Positions 17,435 through 26,815 of a stretch of DNA of 64,000 nt are shown here, piece after piece. Within the stretch, counting starts at the first letter, position 1. Every line of letters begins with the position of its first letter. This DNA is from Candidatus Anammoximicrobium sp. (GTDB taxonomy: Bacteria; Planctomycetota; Planctomycetia; Pirellulales; Pirellulaceae): the NCBI GenBank assembly GCA_012515235.1, contig JAAYYU010000142.1, positions 36,996 through 100,995 of the forward strand, written 5' to 3'. The position numbers were made by a program, and so were the translations under genes. Below the pieces are notes generated by a model. That model had not been told where the DNA came from and did not search any database. It saw only the letters and a list, made by a program, of their open reading frames with translations.

Positions 17435-19330
17435 TCACGCTCCGGGGCGTCTGTGGAACCAGGCGGACAGTCCGCCGCCGGTCTTGGCCGCCTGTTGTTC
17501 GGCGCGGGCGGTCGCGGCTTCCTCCAGGACTTGGCGCACCTGCTGCGGCAAGGCGGCAATCGCATCGGTCACGGCGGCGGCCCGGCTCAGGGACTGCGTG
17601 AGGTGTTCGATGTCGGGGCGAGCCGCGGCAAAGTCGCGGATTGCGGCGACGGCGCCTTCCAAGGACTGGAAGGTTTGATCGAGTTGCACCAGCCGCTGGG
17701 TGACGGGGTCCAGGCCGTGAGCCAGAAAGCCTGCCAGCTGTTTGGTGGAATCCGCGAAGCCGGCGGCCGCCTGGTGCAGCGCCCGCTGTGACGGGAGCAT
17801 TTCGCCGGTAAAAGACTGCTGCAGCGCCGCCGACGTGTTGGCCAAGCCGTTGACCGCCGAACGCAGCGTCTCTTGAGCCGCGTGCAGGTCCTCGCTCAGC
17901 CTCGCTTGCAGCCGCACCAAGCCGTGGACGACGCCTTCGCCCTCGGCCAGGAAGGCCGTGGACCGCTGCAGTTCGAGCGTGGCGGCGGTCAGTTTCCCGG
18001 TCGTGTCCTGATGCGCGTCGGCCGCCGGCACGAATTGATGCTGGACGGCGTCGGAGAACGTCGTGGCCGAATTCGCAAAGGCCGCGATTGCCTGGCCGGC
18101 TTCCGGCGCCAGCGAAGCGATCCGTTCGATCGATTCAAGCACCTCCTGGTGCAGGCCGTCGATCCGCTCCAGCAGGCCTTCGGCACGCCCGTTGAACTGC
18201 GAGATCGCCGCCAGAAAGGCTTCGTGAGCCGGCAAGACCTGCTTCTGCAGCGAGCGGTTCAGGACCTTGAAGGCATTCGCGTGGGCGTTCACGGTGTCCT
18301 GCAGATCGCCGCTGCTGACCCGCAACTGCAGCGTGCTCTCGTTGATTCGAGCCACGGATTCGGCCAGGGTTTCGATCGATGCGTGATGGGTCTTGGCGGC
18401 CTCTGCAAATCGCCCCTCGACGGCCGTACGGAACGCTTCTACCGCGCTGTCCATGCCCGTCATGGCCCGTTGCCCGACAGGGATCAGGGCATCCAGCGTG
18501 TCTGCGGCGTATTCGATGCCGGCCGTCAATTCTGCCAACTTTCCGGGCAACTCGCGCAGTTGGCTGTGGAAGCCCGCGTGCGTCTCTTGAAACTCGCGAG
18601 CCGCCAGCCGAATCGTCTCGATGCCCTCGCGCAACGAGCGGATATTTTCCTGCTCGTGGTCGGCGGCCTCGCTGACCGTCTTTGCCATTTTCTCCATGGC
18701 CTGGATGGCCTTGACGGTCGCCGCCTGAGTATCCAGCCCCACGTTGCTCCAGATGGCCGCATCGAACCAGACGCGGGCCGCGTAGCGGACTCGCTCGACC
18801 TCGTTGCCCACGAAATGCAGCAGCCACTGGTTGATGAACGCCAACACGGCCCCGGTGCCAACGCCAGCCACCAGCGGCGCAACGGTCAACAGCAACTCGC
18901 CCAGATTCTGCTCGCCCGTGTGCGAAAAGTCGATCAGCATGAACCCCAACACGGTGATGATCACGCCCAGCAGCGGCGCCATCACCCCGGCTCGCTGCAA
19001 CAACAGGTAATGGGTGTTGCTGGCGATCTGCGTGTCGAGTTCCTTCAGCACGTCGTCGCGCGTATAGCTGCCCGGCGTTCTTGTCCTGCGTGGAAAGTTG
19101 ACATCGACCCACTTGAGCCAAGGGATATCGCCGACGAAGGCCTCGATGTCGCGGCCGTCGCCGCCCTGTTCCAGATCTTCCAGCAGTTTGGACAACTCGC
19201 GACGGTGCCGCTTCATGCGGTACCAGAAACGTCCGCACAGGAACAACTGCATGGCGAAAAACGCCAAGCCGATGAAGACGACGTTCCAGTGATTGGCCCA
19301 AGGCAGTTGGGGGACCGTGATACCGAACAT
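17435..19330 (-). CDS. MotA/TolQ/ExbB-like membrane protein with a long coiled-coil tail
   Basis: A 631-residue inner-membrane protein. Three membrane segments are visible at about residues 15-33, 114-134 (GVMAPLLGVIITVLGFMLI) and 145-170 (LLLTVAPLVAGVGTGAVLAF); the last two are spaced like the channel helices of the MotA/TolQ/ExbB family. After residue 175 the rest is almost wholly long amphipathic helices rich in Ala, Glu and Gln, of the kind seen in methyl-accepting proteins. No pore Asp or TolR/MotB partner gene is adjacent. It may be a proton-driven motor subunit fused to a scaffold, or simply a structural membrane protein. Start at 19330 chosen because upstream in-frame sequence is unlike a protein of this type. 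Confidence 0.75.
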   Translation of the reverse strand: MFGITVPQLPWANHWNVVFIGLAFFAMQLFLCGRFWYRMKRHRRELSKLLEDLEQGGDGRDIEAFVGDIPWLKWVDVNFPRRTRTPGSYTRDDVLKELDTQIASNTHYLLLQRAGVMAPLLGVIITVLGFMLIDFSHTGEQNLGELLLTVAPLVAGVGTGAVLAFINQWLLHFVGNEVERVRYAARVWFDAAIWSNVGLDTQAATVKAIQAMEKMAKTVSEAADHEQENIRSLREGIETIRLAAREFQETHAGFHSQLRELPGKLAELTAGIEYAADTLDALIPVGQRAMTGMDSAVEAFRTAVEGRFAEAAKTHHASIETLAESVARINESTLQLRVSSGDLQDTVNAHANAFKVLNRSLQKQVLPAHEAFLAAISQFNGRAEGLLERIDGLHQEVLESIERIASLAPEAGQAIAAFANSATTFSDAVQHQFVPAADAHQDTTGKLTAATLELQRSTAFLAEGEGVVHGLVRLQARLSEDLHAAQETLRSAVNGLANTSAALQQSFTGEMLPSQRALHQAAAGFADSTKQLAGFLAHGLDPVTQRLVQLDQTFQSLEGAVAAIRDFAAARPDIEHLTQSLSRAAAVTDAIAALPQQVRQVLEEAATARAEQQAAKTGGGLSAWFHRRPGA

Positions 19331-19645
19331 AGCCGAACCTGTTCCGGGGGGGAAAAGCGGCAGGCGGCCGCATTGCAAGTTCGCACCAGGGCGCACGTTG
19401 GCAACTGGGAGCCACACTGTGTCGCGCCGCTGTCGGGCCGCTTTTTTATTCTACGCCACCAGTTCGCGACGGGCGGAATTTCCCGGCGGCGTGCCCCGGT
19501 GCGGTGTTCGGATTGTGCGGACTTTCGCGCGCATGACGATGACGGGCCCCTGGTTGACAAGCGCCCGTCCCGGAGTTTCACAAAGCCCGGCGTTGTCCAA
19601 AGCCAGAGCTTCTTTCCGGTGGAGAAGGCCTCAGCAGTCGCCCGC
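19331..19645. other. spacer between the MotA-like gene and rpsT
   Basis: A 315-base region with no recognisable gene. The stretch next to the rpsT stop codon is GC-rich, without a clear hairpin and T-run. The rest may carry the promoter for the MotA-like gene. Confidence 0.45.
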
Positions 19646-19924
19646 TCAGGCGGTCTTCGGCTGTTTCGCCTTCTTGATCAAGTGCTGCAGGCGGGACTTG
19701 GTGCGCGAGGCCTTGTTGGCATGGATCACACGGTGCGCCCCGGCTTGGTCCAGCTTTTTCGCAGCTTCTCGGAACTCAGTCTCTGCCTTCGGGATATCGC
19801 CCGCGGCGACCGCTTCACGGACTTTTCGGACCTGTGTTTTCACCGAAGACTTGACAGTCCGGTTTCGCGAACGGTTGGCGATATTCTGGCGAAGTCGCTT
19901 TTTGGCGCTCTTGGTGGTAGGCAT
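19646..19924 (-). CDS. rpsT: 30S ribosomal protein S20
   Basis: S20 binds 16S rRNA in the 30S body. The 92 residues show the family opening MPTTKSAKKRLRQNIANRSR, the middle segment AVAAGDIPKAETEFREAAKKLD and the ending HANKASRTKSRL, followed by a basic C-terminus. Length and composition (Lys, Arg and Ala rich) fit the family. A purine-rich GAGGGAG lies about 14 bases upstream of the ATG, which is further than usual. Upstream, on the same strand and 60 bases away, is the TPR protein gene. Confidence 0.97.
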   Translation of the reverse strand: MPTTKSAKKRLRQNIANRSRNRTVKSSVKTQVRKVREAVAAGDIPKAETEFREAAKKLDQAGAHRVIHANKASRTKSRLQHLIKKAKQPKTA

Positions 19925-19984
19925 ACGTTAGCTTTTTCTCCCTCACAGACGTTTCATGGCGGCATGGAAATCCGGTCGATCGAG

Positions 19985-21100
19985 TCAAGAAGTGTCGCTG
20001 ATTTCCCCCAGTTTGTCCAGACGGGTCCGCACATCTCGGTAATCGGGGGCCATTTTTGCCAGTTCGGTGAAGTAGCCGCGGGCCGTGTCGTTCAAAGTCA
20101 TCGCCGCAGCCAGCACGCCAGCTCGATACAGCGCCCGTTTGCGACAATCCAACTGGCCCTCGTCCCCGGCCGCCATCTGGGCCGCTTGACGGTAGCACTG
20201 CAGCGCCTTGGGGAACTGCTGGTGCCGTTGCAGGATCTCGCCGATCTCCAGCGAAGCAGCCGCGCGCAGGTCGGGGAATTCGAGCCCGGCCTGCAGCGGT
20301 TCAATGGCCTCCCGATAACTGCCAATCTGCTGTAAGCGCAATCCCAGCTGGAACTTCAGTCGCTTATCGTCCGGGCAGCGATGACAGCGGTTGCGAAACA
20401 CGTCCAACTCCAGGCGGTAGGACTCTTGGCGAAGACGCTCCACTTCGTCCCGCGACTCCTTAGTCCTCTCCGTGGCGGCCCGCTCTTCCGCCAACTTGAC
20501 CTGTTCTTTGGCCCGCAACATGTTGACGTCTTCCAGCCGTTCCAGGATTCGCACGTCGCGGGACACCTCTCTGGCTCGCATGAGGACGCGTTGGGCGTCG
20601 TACGTACGTCGTTCGGCCAGATGCAATTCCGCCAGTTCGAGATAATTGCTTTCCTCGTGCGGCCGGTTCGCGATTTCTTGTTCCAATTGCTGGCGCCGCG
20701 TCAGCACCAGCGTTCGCAGAGGCCTCGGCGCCTCGGCCATCGATGGCGATTCCAGTTGAGCCGGAGCGCTGACGTTCTCCGGAGGCACACCATCGTTGGC
20801 GGGAGTCGATCTGCTGTCTTCGGTACTGTCGTCGGCGTCTTCCCGATCCGTTTGCCGGGTCTTCTTGAGCGTCAAAGCGGCGATCATACGGGCTGGCTCG
20901 GCGCTGAACGGATCTAACTCCTCCAGCTGACGCCAGCACGCGATGGCCTCGTCAAACCGTCCGGCGCGGGCCAGCGATTGGGCCATCTGCCGAGTCTCCG
21001 CCAAATCCTGCGCGCTTGGGTCGATGACCTGACGCTCTGGCCGATCAGGTTTCTCTGGCGGGGCGGGTACCGGGCTGTTGTCTTGCGGCCTTCCTTCCAT
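19985..21100 (-). CDS. TPR-repeat protein of unknown function
   Basis: A 371-residue cytosolic protein. The N-terminal 60 residues are Pro/Asp rich and then comes a TPR unit (QSLARAGRFDEAIACWRQLEELDPF). Residues about 60-130 are low-complexity. The C-terminal half has further TPR or helical-hairpin units (FQLGLRLQQIGSYREAIEPL; QFPKALQCYRQAAQMAAG). An in-frame TTG at 21136 would extend it by 12 residues; ATG 21100 was chosen. It lies upstream of rpsT on the same strand and is divergent from cobA-hemD. Probably a scaffold protein. Confidence 0.78.
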   Translation of the reverse strand: MEGRPQDNSPVPAPPEKPDRPERQVIDPSAQDLAETRQMAQSLARAGRFDEAIACWRQLEELDPFSAEPARMIAALTLKKTRQTDREDADDSTEDSRSTPANDGVPPENVSAPAQLESPSMAEAPRPLRTLVLTRRQQLEQEIANRPHEESNYLELAELHLAERRTYDAQRVLMRAREVSRDVRILERLEDVNMLRAKEQVKLAEERAATERTKESRDEVERLRQESYRLELDVFRNRCHRCPDDKRLKFQLGLRLQQIGSYREAIEPLQAGLEFPDLRAAASLEIGEILQRHQQFPKALQCYRQAAQMAAGDEGQLDCRKRALYRAGVLAAAMTLNDTARGYFTELAKMAPDYRDVRTRLDKLGEISDTS

Positions 21101-21186
21101 GCCGGGATTGTAACTGCTCACCCCCTTGCTCGCCAAGCCTTGCAGAATTGCCCCATTACGAGTTCAATCAAGGCATGGATGCATTC

Positions 21187-22740
21187 ATGACACAGACTGC
21201 AGGCCGTGTTTTCTTTGTCGGCGCCGGGCCCGGCGATCCGAAGTTGCTCACGCTGCGCGGCTTGGAATGCCTGCGGCGGGCCGATGTTGTTATTTACGAC
21301 GGCTTGGTCAACGCGCAGATTCTCAGGCATGCCAAGCCGGACGCCCAGTTGGTTTGCCTGGGCAACCGCGGCGGTGCACGGCACTGCACGCAAAGCCAAG
21401 TGAATCAGCGGATGGTAGAGTATGCCCGGCAGGGCAAGGTCGTCGTGCGGCTCAAGGGCGGCGATCCGGCCGTCTTTGCACGAATGGCGGAGGAAACAGA
21501 GTCGTTATCCCGGCAGGGAATCCCGTTTGAGGTGGTCCCCGGCATCACCACCGCTTTGGCAGCCGCCAGCTATGCCGGGATTCCGATTACCCACCGGGAT
21601 TATGCGTCCGCGGTAGCTCTGGTCACAGGCCAGGAGGAGTCGAACAAAACGGATTCGACGTTGGATTTTGAGGCTTTGGCTCGGTTTCCAGGCACCTTGG
21701 TCTTCTACATGGGCGTCAACACGGCGGAGGTCTGGACCGGCTCGCTGATCCGCGCGGGAAAGCCGCCGGAGACCCCGGCAGCGATCGTGCAGCGCTGTAG
21801 TTTTCCTGATCAGATCTGCATTCATTGCCGTCTGGACGAAGTGGCTTCGAGACTGAACTCCCCGGTCAAGATCCAGCCGCCTGCCATTGTCGTCGTGGGG
21901 CCGGTGGCCGGATTGCCTGCCACGCTGTCTTGGTCCGACAATCGCCCGCTGTTCGGCCAGCGTGTCATGGTCACTCGGCCCGCTGAACAGATCGGGACCG
22001 TCGCGGATCAACTGTCCGAACTGGGGGCTGAGGTCATCGTTCAGCCGGCAATTCGCATTTCGGACCCGCCGGACTGGCAGCCCGTGGACGACGCTCTGGA
22101 ACGTCTGGACAAGTACGACTGGCTGGTCTTCTCCAGCGTGAACGGCGTCCGCTACTTGCTCCGCCGGCTGATGGCGAGCCAAGCGGATTTGCGCCGTTTG
22201 GGCGGTGTCCGCCTGGCGGCCATCGGTCCCGGAACCGCCGACGCCTTGGCGGAGTTCCATCTCAAGGCGGATGTGGTGCCCCAGGAGTATCGTGCGGAAT
22301 CCCTCGCTTCGGATCTGACGACCGAGGCCCGGGGCAAACGGTTCTTGTTGGCGCGCGCAAGCCGGGGTCGGGAGGTGCTGGCCCAGCAACTCCGCTCGGC
22401 GGGAGGTCTGGTCGATCAGGTCGTGGTTTACTCCAGCAGCGACCCCGCTTCGCCCGATGAAGAGGTGAAAAAGCGGCTGGCAAGCGGCCGCATCGACTGG
22501 GTTTTGGTCACCAGTTCGGCCATCGCCCGATCCTTGGTCACGATGTTCGGTCCCGATCTTCGAAAGGCGAGTCTGGCCAGCATCAGCCCGATCACCTCGG
22601 CCACGCTGCGGGAACTGGGCCACGAACCGGCGGTCGAAGCCCAAAGCTACACCATGACCGGGGTGATCGAGGCAGTGTTGCGGGCGGCTGTCGTTCGCCC
22701 CGAAGCCAGCGCGATTGCACCCAAGCATCGGGGGGAATAG
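21187..22740 (+). CDS. fused uroporphyrinogen-III C-methyltransferase / uroporphyrinogen-III synthase
   Basis: A fusion of two tetrapyrrole enzymes. The N-terminal half (about residues 1-255) is SUMT/CobA, which methylates uroporphyrinogen III at C2 and C7 using SAM: GPGDPKLLTLRG, VIYDGLVN, RLKGGDPAVFAR and VVPGITTALAAASYAGIP are visible. The C-terminal half (about 270-510) is HemD, which cyclises hydroxymethylbilane: VMVTRPAEQ and VFSSVNGVRYLL mark it. The combination is known in other bacteria and supplies precorrin-2 for sirohaem or cobalamin. Three in-frame starts lie close together (TTG 21148, ATG 21175, ATG 21187); 21187 was chosen because the family typically begins a few residues before GRVFFVGAGP. 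No cobA or hemA neighbour is present. Confidence 0.93.
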   Translation: MTQTAGRVFFVGAGPGDPKLLTLRGLECLRRADVVIYDGLVNAQILRHAKPDAQLVCLGNRGGARHCTQSQVNQRMVEYARQGKVVVRLKGGDPAVFARMAEETESLSRQGIPFEVVPGITTALAAASYAGIPITHRDYASAVALVTGQEESNKTDSTLDFEALARFPGTLVFYMGVNTAEVWTGSLIRAGKPPETPAAIVQRCSFPDQICIHCRLDEVASRLNSPVKIQPPAIVVVGPVAGLPATLSWSDNRPLFGQRVMVTRPAEQIGTVADQLSELGAEVIVQPAIRISDPPDWQPVDDALERLDKYDWLVFSSVNGVRYLLRRLMASQADLRRLGGVRLAAIGPGTADALAEFHLKADVVPQEYRAESLASDLTTEARGKRFLLARASRGREVLAQQLRSAGGLVDQVVVYSSSDPASPDEEVKKRLASGRIDWVLVTSSAIARSLVTMFGPDLRKASLASISPITSATLRELGHEPAVEAQSYTMTGVIEAVLRAAVVRPEASAIAPKHRGE

Positions 22741-22838
22741 ATGGTTTCGAGCACTCTTTGCCACTTGCCTGTTGAAGGCCGTGTGGGTACACTTTGCCCT
22801 TTACCGCGCGAATACCATTACGGTTAGGATCAGAAGTC

Positions 22839-23096
22839 ATGAAAGAAGGCATTCACCCCAAGTACCAAGAAACCCTCGTAACGTGCGGCTGCGGCAACAA
22901 ATTCAAAACGCGCAGCACCAAAAAAGAGTTGCGGGTCGATATCTGCAATGCCTGCCATCCCTTTTTCACCGGCAAGCTGAAGTACGTGGACACCGCAGGC
23001 CGCATCGAGAAGTTTCAGACGAAGTTTGCGGCCGGCGAGTATGCCAGCCTGAAGCGGCCCGCCAAAAAAGCGGCCAAGCCGACGCCGGCCACCTAG
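22839..23096 (+). CDS. rpmE: 50S ribosomal protein L31 (zinc-binding type)
   Basis: The 85 residues open with [20 protein letters not shown], the L31 signature, and carry the four zinc cysteines in CGC and CNAC, so it is the zinc (C+) form. A 15-20-residue Lys/Ala-rich tail ends the protein. The start at 22839 is fixed by homology; earlier in-frame codons have none. A strong intrinsic terminator follows at 23120-23155, so the gene probably has its own transcript. Confidence 0.95.
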   Translation: MKEGIHPKYQETLVTCGCGNKFKTRSTKKELRVDICNACHPFFTGKLKYVDTAGRIEKFQTKFAAGEYASLKRPAKKAAKPTPAT

Positions 23097-23119
23097 CCAC
23101 ATTAAGTCTCCATTTCACG

Positions 23120-23155
23120 ACACGTTGCGGTCTCTGGCCGACAACGTGTTTTTTT
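23120..23155 (+). terminator. intrinsic terminator of rpmE
   Basis: ACACGTTG (23120-23127) pairs perfectly with CAACGTGT (23142-23149). The loop adds CGG/CCG pairing with one bulged A, and T residues run from 23149 to 23155. It begins 23 bases after the rpmE stop codon. This is a textbook stem and T-run. Confidence 0.85.
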
Positions 23156-23183
23156 GCGCTTTCGATCCCCATGCGGCCCGCAG

Positions 23184-23219
23184 CCAAGTCCAACCCCGTT
23201 TCCAAGTCCAACCCCGTTT
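23184..23219. repeat. 18-bp perfect tandem duplication before prfA
   Basis: CCAAGTCCAACCCCGTTT occurs twice in succession (23184-23201 and 23202-23219), immediately upstream of the prfA leader. The copies are identical, which suggests a recent duplication. Confidence 0.9.
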
Positions 23220-23252
23220 AACGGCAGCCTCTGCAGACGTCGGCGTCCACCT

Positions 23253-24326
23253 ATGCGCAAGATGCTCGAAGAAAAGCTCGCCCGGTTCGAAGAACTGGAG
23301 CGGAAGATGTCCGATCCGCAAATCCAGGCGGATTCCAGCCGCATGGCGGCAGCTGCACGCGAACACGGTTCGTTGACCAAGCTGGCGATGAAGTACCGCC
23401 GCTTCAAGAATGTCTGCGACGAGATTGCCGAGTGGACGGTAATGCTGGACAGCGACGATCCGGAAGAACGAGAGCTGGCCGAGGCGGAATTGCCCGCCTT
23501 GAGGGAACGCCGGGAGGAGGTTTGGGACGAACTGCTGGAGTTGACCATCGGCGGCGAAGACGCCAACCGCACTCGCTGCGTGATGGAAATTCGCGCCGGA
23601 ACCGGCGGCGAAGAAGCGGCCCTATTCGCGCGTGATCTGTACGAGATGTACTGCAAGTTTGCGGAATTGAAGGGCTGGAAAGTCGACACCATGGAAGCCA
23701 GCCCGACAGACTTGGGTGGCTTCAAAGAGATCCAGCTGGAGTTCGACGGCGAGGGCGTGTACCGGGAACTGCAGTACGAGAGCGGCGGACACCGCGTGCA
23801 GCGAGTGCCGGAGACCGAAGCCAAAGGCCGCATTCACACCTCCGCGGCCACGGTGGCCGTGCTGCCGGAGCCCGAAGACGTCGAAATCGACCTCAAACCG
23901 GACGATTACCGCAAGGATATTTTTCACGCCAGCGGACCCGGCGGCCAGCACGTGAACAAGACCGCGTCGGCCATCCGCCTGACCCATTACGAAACCGGGA
24001 TCGTCGTGTCGATGCAGGACGAGAAAAGCCAGCACAAAAATCTGGCCAAGGCGATCCGCGTGCTGAAAACCCGGTTGTACGAAAACAAGCGGCAGCAGGA
24101 GCACGAAAAGCGGGCCGAAGTCCGCCGCACGCTGGTCGGGTCGGGCGACCGCAGCCAACGCATCCGGACCTACAACTTTCCCGAAAACCGCGTCACCGAC
24201 CACCGCATCAACCTCACGCTGTACAAACTCGATCAGATCCTGGGAGGGAACCTGCAGCCCATCATCGACCAGCTGATCGAGTACGACCGCCGCGAGATGC
24301 GGAGCACGATGGGCGCCTTGGATTAG
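23253..24326 (+). CDS. prfA: peptide chain release factor 1
   Basis: Recognises UAA and UAG and triggers peptide release. The 357 residues are the RF1 length. The GGQ loop is in [16 protein letters not shown]. The stop-codon-reading motif is PET in [19 protein letters not shown], the RF1 form rather than the SPF of RF2. The start ATG at 23253 is where homology begins; the in-frame extension upstream is made of the tandem repeat region and is Pro-rich. prmC, which methylates the GGQ glutamine, follows four bases after the stop, the usual order. Confidence 0.96.
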   Translation: MRKMLEEKLARFEELERKMSDPQIQADSSRMAAAAREHGSLTKLAMKYRRFKNVCDEIAEWTVMLDSDDPEERELAEAELPALRERREEVWDELLELTIGGEDANRTRCVMEIRAGTGGEEAALFARDLYEMYCKFAELKGWKVDTMEASPTDLGGFKEIQLEFDGEGVYRELQYESGGHRVQRVPETEAKGRIHTSAATVAVLPEPEDVEIDLKPDDYRKDIFHASGPGGQHVNKTASAIRLTHYETGIVVSMQDEKSQHKNLAKAIRVLKTRLYENKRQQEHEKRAEVRRTLVGSGDRSQRIRTYNFPENRVTDHRINLTLYKLDQILGGNLQPIIDQLIEYDRREMRSTMGALD

Positions 24327-24330
24327 CATC

Positions 24331-25212
24331 ATGTCGGACACCAACGCGTGGACCGTCGGCCGGCTGCTAACCTGGACGACCGACTATCTGAAGCAACAGG
24401 GGGCGGCCAACCCGCGACTGGACGCCGAAGTGCTGCTGGCCGCCGCCCGCAACTGTGAACGGATCGCGCTGTACACGGCCTACGACCAACTGGCCGACGA
24501 GCCCACGCGCGCCGTCTTCCGCGAGTACGTCCGCCGCCGCGCCGCCGGCGAACCGGTGGCGTACCTCGTCGGGCACCGCGAATTCTTCTCGCTGTCGTTC
24601 CAGGTGACCCCCGACGTGCTGATCCCGCGGCCTGAAACCGAACATCTGGTCATCGAAGTGCTGGACCTGCTCAAGACGCGGCCGGCCGACGCGGACGCGG
24701 CACGGGTCGCCGACGTCGGCACCGGCAGCGGAGCGATCGCGGTGAGCGTCGCCAGGCACGCGACCCGCTGCCAACTCACGGCGCTGGACCTCAGCGTCAA
24801 GGCGCTCGACGTCGCCCGCCGCAACGCCGACCGACACGGGGTCGCCGATCGCATCGAGTTCGTCCACAGCGATTTGCTCGCGGCCACGCCGGTCTCGGAG
24901 CCGTTTGACTTGATCGTCAGCAACCCGCCGTACGTCAGCCAAGCGGAGTGGGACCGTTTGCCGCCCGACGTGCGAGATTACGAACCGCAGTCGGCACTGG
25001 TCGGCGGCGCGACCGGCAGCGAGACGATCGCCCGCTTGATTCCCCAGGCCGCCGAGCGTCTCCGTCCCGCCGGCTGGCTGCTGCTGGAAATCAGCCCGAT
25101 GATCGAAGCCGCCGTGCACCGCCTGCTGGGCCAAGACGGGCATTTTGCTGCGCTGGCTACGGTAAAAGATCTGGCCGGACTGCCCCGCGTCGTGAAAGCC
25201 CAGCGCTTCTGA
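24331..25212 (+). CDS. prmC: release factor glutamine N5-methyltransferase
   Basis: Methylates the Gln of the GGQ motif in release factors using SAM. The 293 residues contain an N-terminal helical domain (NPRLDAEVLLA) and a Rossmann-type SAM-binding domain with VADVGTGSGAIAVSVA, LTALDLSVKALDVARRNA and the catalytic NPPYVS. The gene starts four bases after prfA, and the pair is probably co-transcribed. A GC-rich 6-bp hairpin (CTGGCT-CGCTA-AGCCAG, 25247-25263) follows 34 bases after the stop. Confidence 0.95.
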   Translation: MSDTNAWTVGRLLTWTTDYLKQQGAANPRLDAEVLLAAARNCERIALYTAYDQLADEPTRAVFREYVRRRAAGEPVAYLVGHREFFSLSFQVTPDVLIPRPETEHLVIEVLDLLKTRPADADAARVADVGTGSGAIAVSVARHATRCQLTALDLSVKALDVARRNADRHGVADRIEFVHSDLLAATPVSEPFDLIVSNPPYVSQAEWDRLPPDVRDYEPQSALVGGATGSETIARLIPQAAERLRPAGWLLLEISPMIEAAVHRLLGQDGHFAALATVKDLAGLPRVVKAQRF

Positions 25213-25323
25213 CGGAAAGACCGGAAGCCCGCGTCCTTGACGAAGGCTGGCTCGCTAAGCCAGAATCGTGGTTGCTGGTTGTTGGGTTGTTAATCATTTT
25301 CGAATGCTTGAGCCGCCGGAACC

Positions 25324-25932
25324 ATGACTGCCGCGCCGACTTCTCCCCTCGTCGCCGAAGAACTCGCGCCCTTTGCCGTCCGGCGTTTCACCGTCGAGGA
25401 ATACCGCCGGATGGGCGAAATCGGGCTTCTGACGGAAGAGGATCGTGTCGAACTGCTGGAAGGGTGGATCGTACCGAAGATGAACCGAACCCCCCTGCAC
25501 GACGCAACGGTGGAACTGCTGGACGATGGTCTGCGTTCCCGGCTTCCTGCGCTGTGGCGGATTCGAATTCAGTCGGCGATCACCGCGATCGATAGCGAAC
25601 CGGAACCGGACTTGGCCGTTGTGCGCCGCGACGTCCGCAGTCGTCTCAGCAGGCATCCGGGCGCTCACGATGTGGCCCTGATCGTAGAAGTTGCCGATAC
25701 TTCGCTGCGCCGCGACCGTTTCAAAGTCGAGATCTATGGAAGAGCCGAGATCCCCGTGTACTGGATCGTCAACTTGATCGATCGACGGATCGAAGTCGAT
25801 GGGGAACCGACCGGCCCGGATACGGCCCCCGGATATCGCCGCCGGCAAGATTATGGGCCCGGCGACTCCGTTCCTTTGGTCATCGGCGGCCTGGAAATCG
25901 AGCAGATTGCCGTCCGTGAGTTGTTGCCGTGA
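25324..25932 (+). CDS. Uma2 family (DUF820) putative nuclease
   Basis: A 202-residue protein of the Uma2/DUF820 family, whose structure is a PD-(D/E)XK-type nuclease fold but whose function is not established. Visible signatures are FTVEEYRRMGEIGLLTEEDR with the family LLEG, then PEPDLAVV, LIVEVADTS (the acidic strand) and the following Arg/Lys helix with AEIPVYWIVNL. Uma2 proteins are abundant in planctomycetes and cyanobacteria. It stands alone, 74 bases upstream of the FAH-family gene. Confidence 0.9.
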   Translation: MTAAPTSPLVAEELAPFAVRRFTVEEYRRMGEIGLLTEEDRVELLEGWIVPKMNRTPLHDATVELLDDGLRSRLPALWRIRIQSAITAIDSEPEPDLAVVRRDVRSRLSRHPGAHDVALIVEVADTSLRRDRFKVEIYGRAEIPVYWIVNLIDRRIEVDGEPTGPDTAPGYRRRQDYGPGDSVPLVIGGLEIEQIAVRELLP

Positions 25933-26005
25933 GCCGATTAGAGGCGACGCGCGGAGGCGCTCCAAACCGGTGCAAGACTCCTGCCAAGAATAAGGAACCT
26001 CAGCG

Positions 26006-26815
26006 ATGCGCATCATCCGCTACTTGGATCAGTCCGATCAGCCCCGATACGGCTGCCGTCGTGCAGACGGGTCGGCCACGGAGATCGATGGCGATCTGTT
26101 CGGCCCGTTTCGCGACAGCGGCCGCCCGGCGGCGGTGGCCAAGCTGCTGGCGCCGATTGAGCCGACCAACCTCTTCTGCATCGGCCTGAACTACCGCCGG
26201 CATGCGGAGGAAAGCCGGCAGCCGCTTCCGGAATATCCGGTCCTGTTCATGAAGTCGGTGTCGGCGGTGCAAAACCCCGGCGACCCCATTCTCCTGCCTC
26301 GGCAACTGCGCAGCGACGCCGTCGATTACGAATGCGAGTTGGCCGTGGTGATCGGCAAACGGGGCAAGAACATCGCTCGGGCGGACGCCCTGCAGCACGT
26401 GTTGGGGTACACCTGTGCCAACGACGTCAGCGCCCGCGACTGGCAGACGAAATGGGGTGGCGGCCAGTGGTGCCGAGGCAAGACGTTCGACACGTTCTGC
26501 CCGCTGGGACCGTGCCTGGTGACCCCCGACGAGATCCCGAACCCGAACGAACTGCGGATCACAACGGTCCTGAACGGCCAGACGATGCAGGACTGGACGA
26601 CCGAGGACATGATCTTCGACGTCCCGGCGCTGATCGCCTTCTTGAGCGGCAGCCTGACGCTGTTGCCGGGCACGGTGATCCTGACAGGCACGCCGCACGG
26701 TGTCGGCACGGCTCGCAAACCGCCCGTGTACCTACAGCCCGGAGACACCGTCACCGTGGCGATTGACGCCATCGGCGAATTGACGAATCCGGTGGCAGAG
26801 GAGCACGGACCATAG
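26006..26815 (+). CDS. fumarylacetoacetate hydrolase family protein
   Basis: A 269-residue FAH-family enzyme of the acylpyruvase/2-keto-acid hydrolase type. The metal-binding pattern is visible: DYECELAVVIG (Glu ligands), then YTCANDVSARDWQ (Asp ligand), KTFDTFCPLGPCL and the C-terminal GTPHGVG. Such enzymes cleave C-C bonds in fumarylpyruvate-like substrates or decarboxylate oxaloacetate; the exact substrate is not deducible. The neighbouring hydrolase and MFS genes are separated by a 417-base spacer, so a shared operon is unlikely. Confidence 0.88.
   Translation: MRIIRYLDQSDQPRYGCRRADGSATEIDGDLFGPFRDSGRPAAVAKLLAPIEPTNLFCIGLNYRRHAEESRQPLPEYPVLFMKSVSAVQNPGDPILLPRQLRSDAVDYECELAVVIGKRGKNIARADALQHVLGYTCANDVSARDWQTKWGGGQWCRGKTFDTFCPLGPCLVTPDEIPNPNELRITTVLNGQTMQDWTTEDMIFDVPALIAFLSGSLTLLPGTVILTGTPHGVGTARKPPVYLQPGDTVTVAIDAIGELTNPVAEEHGP

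Noticed and set aside
25231..25246. Shared sequence GCGTCCTTGACGAA at 25231 and 56170 as a mobile repeat
   Set aside because: Only about 14 bases match and the flanks differ; two copies in 64 kb are not enough to call a family, though it may be a fragment of one.
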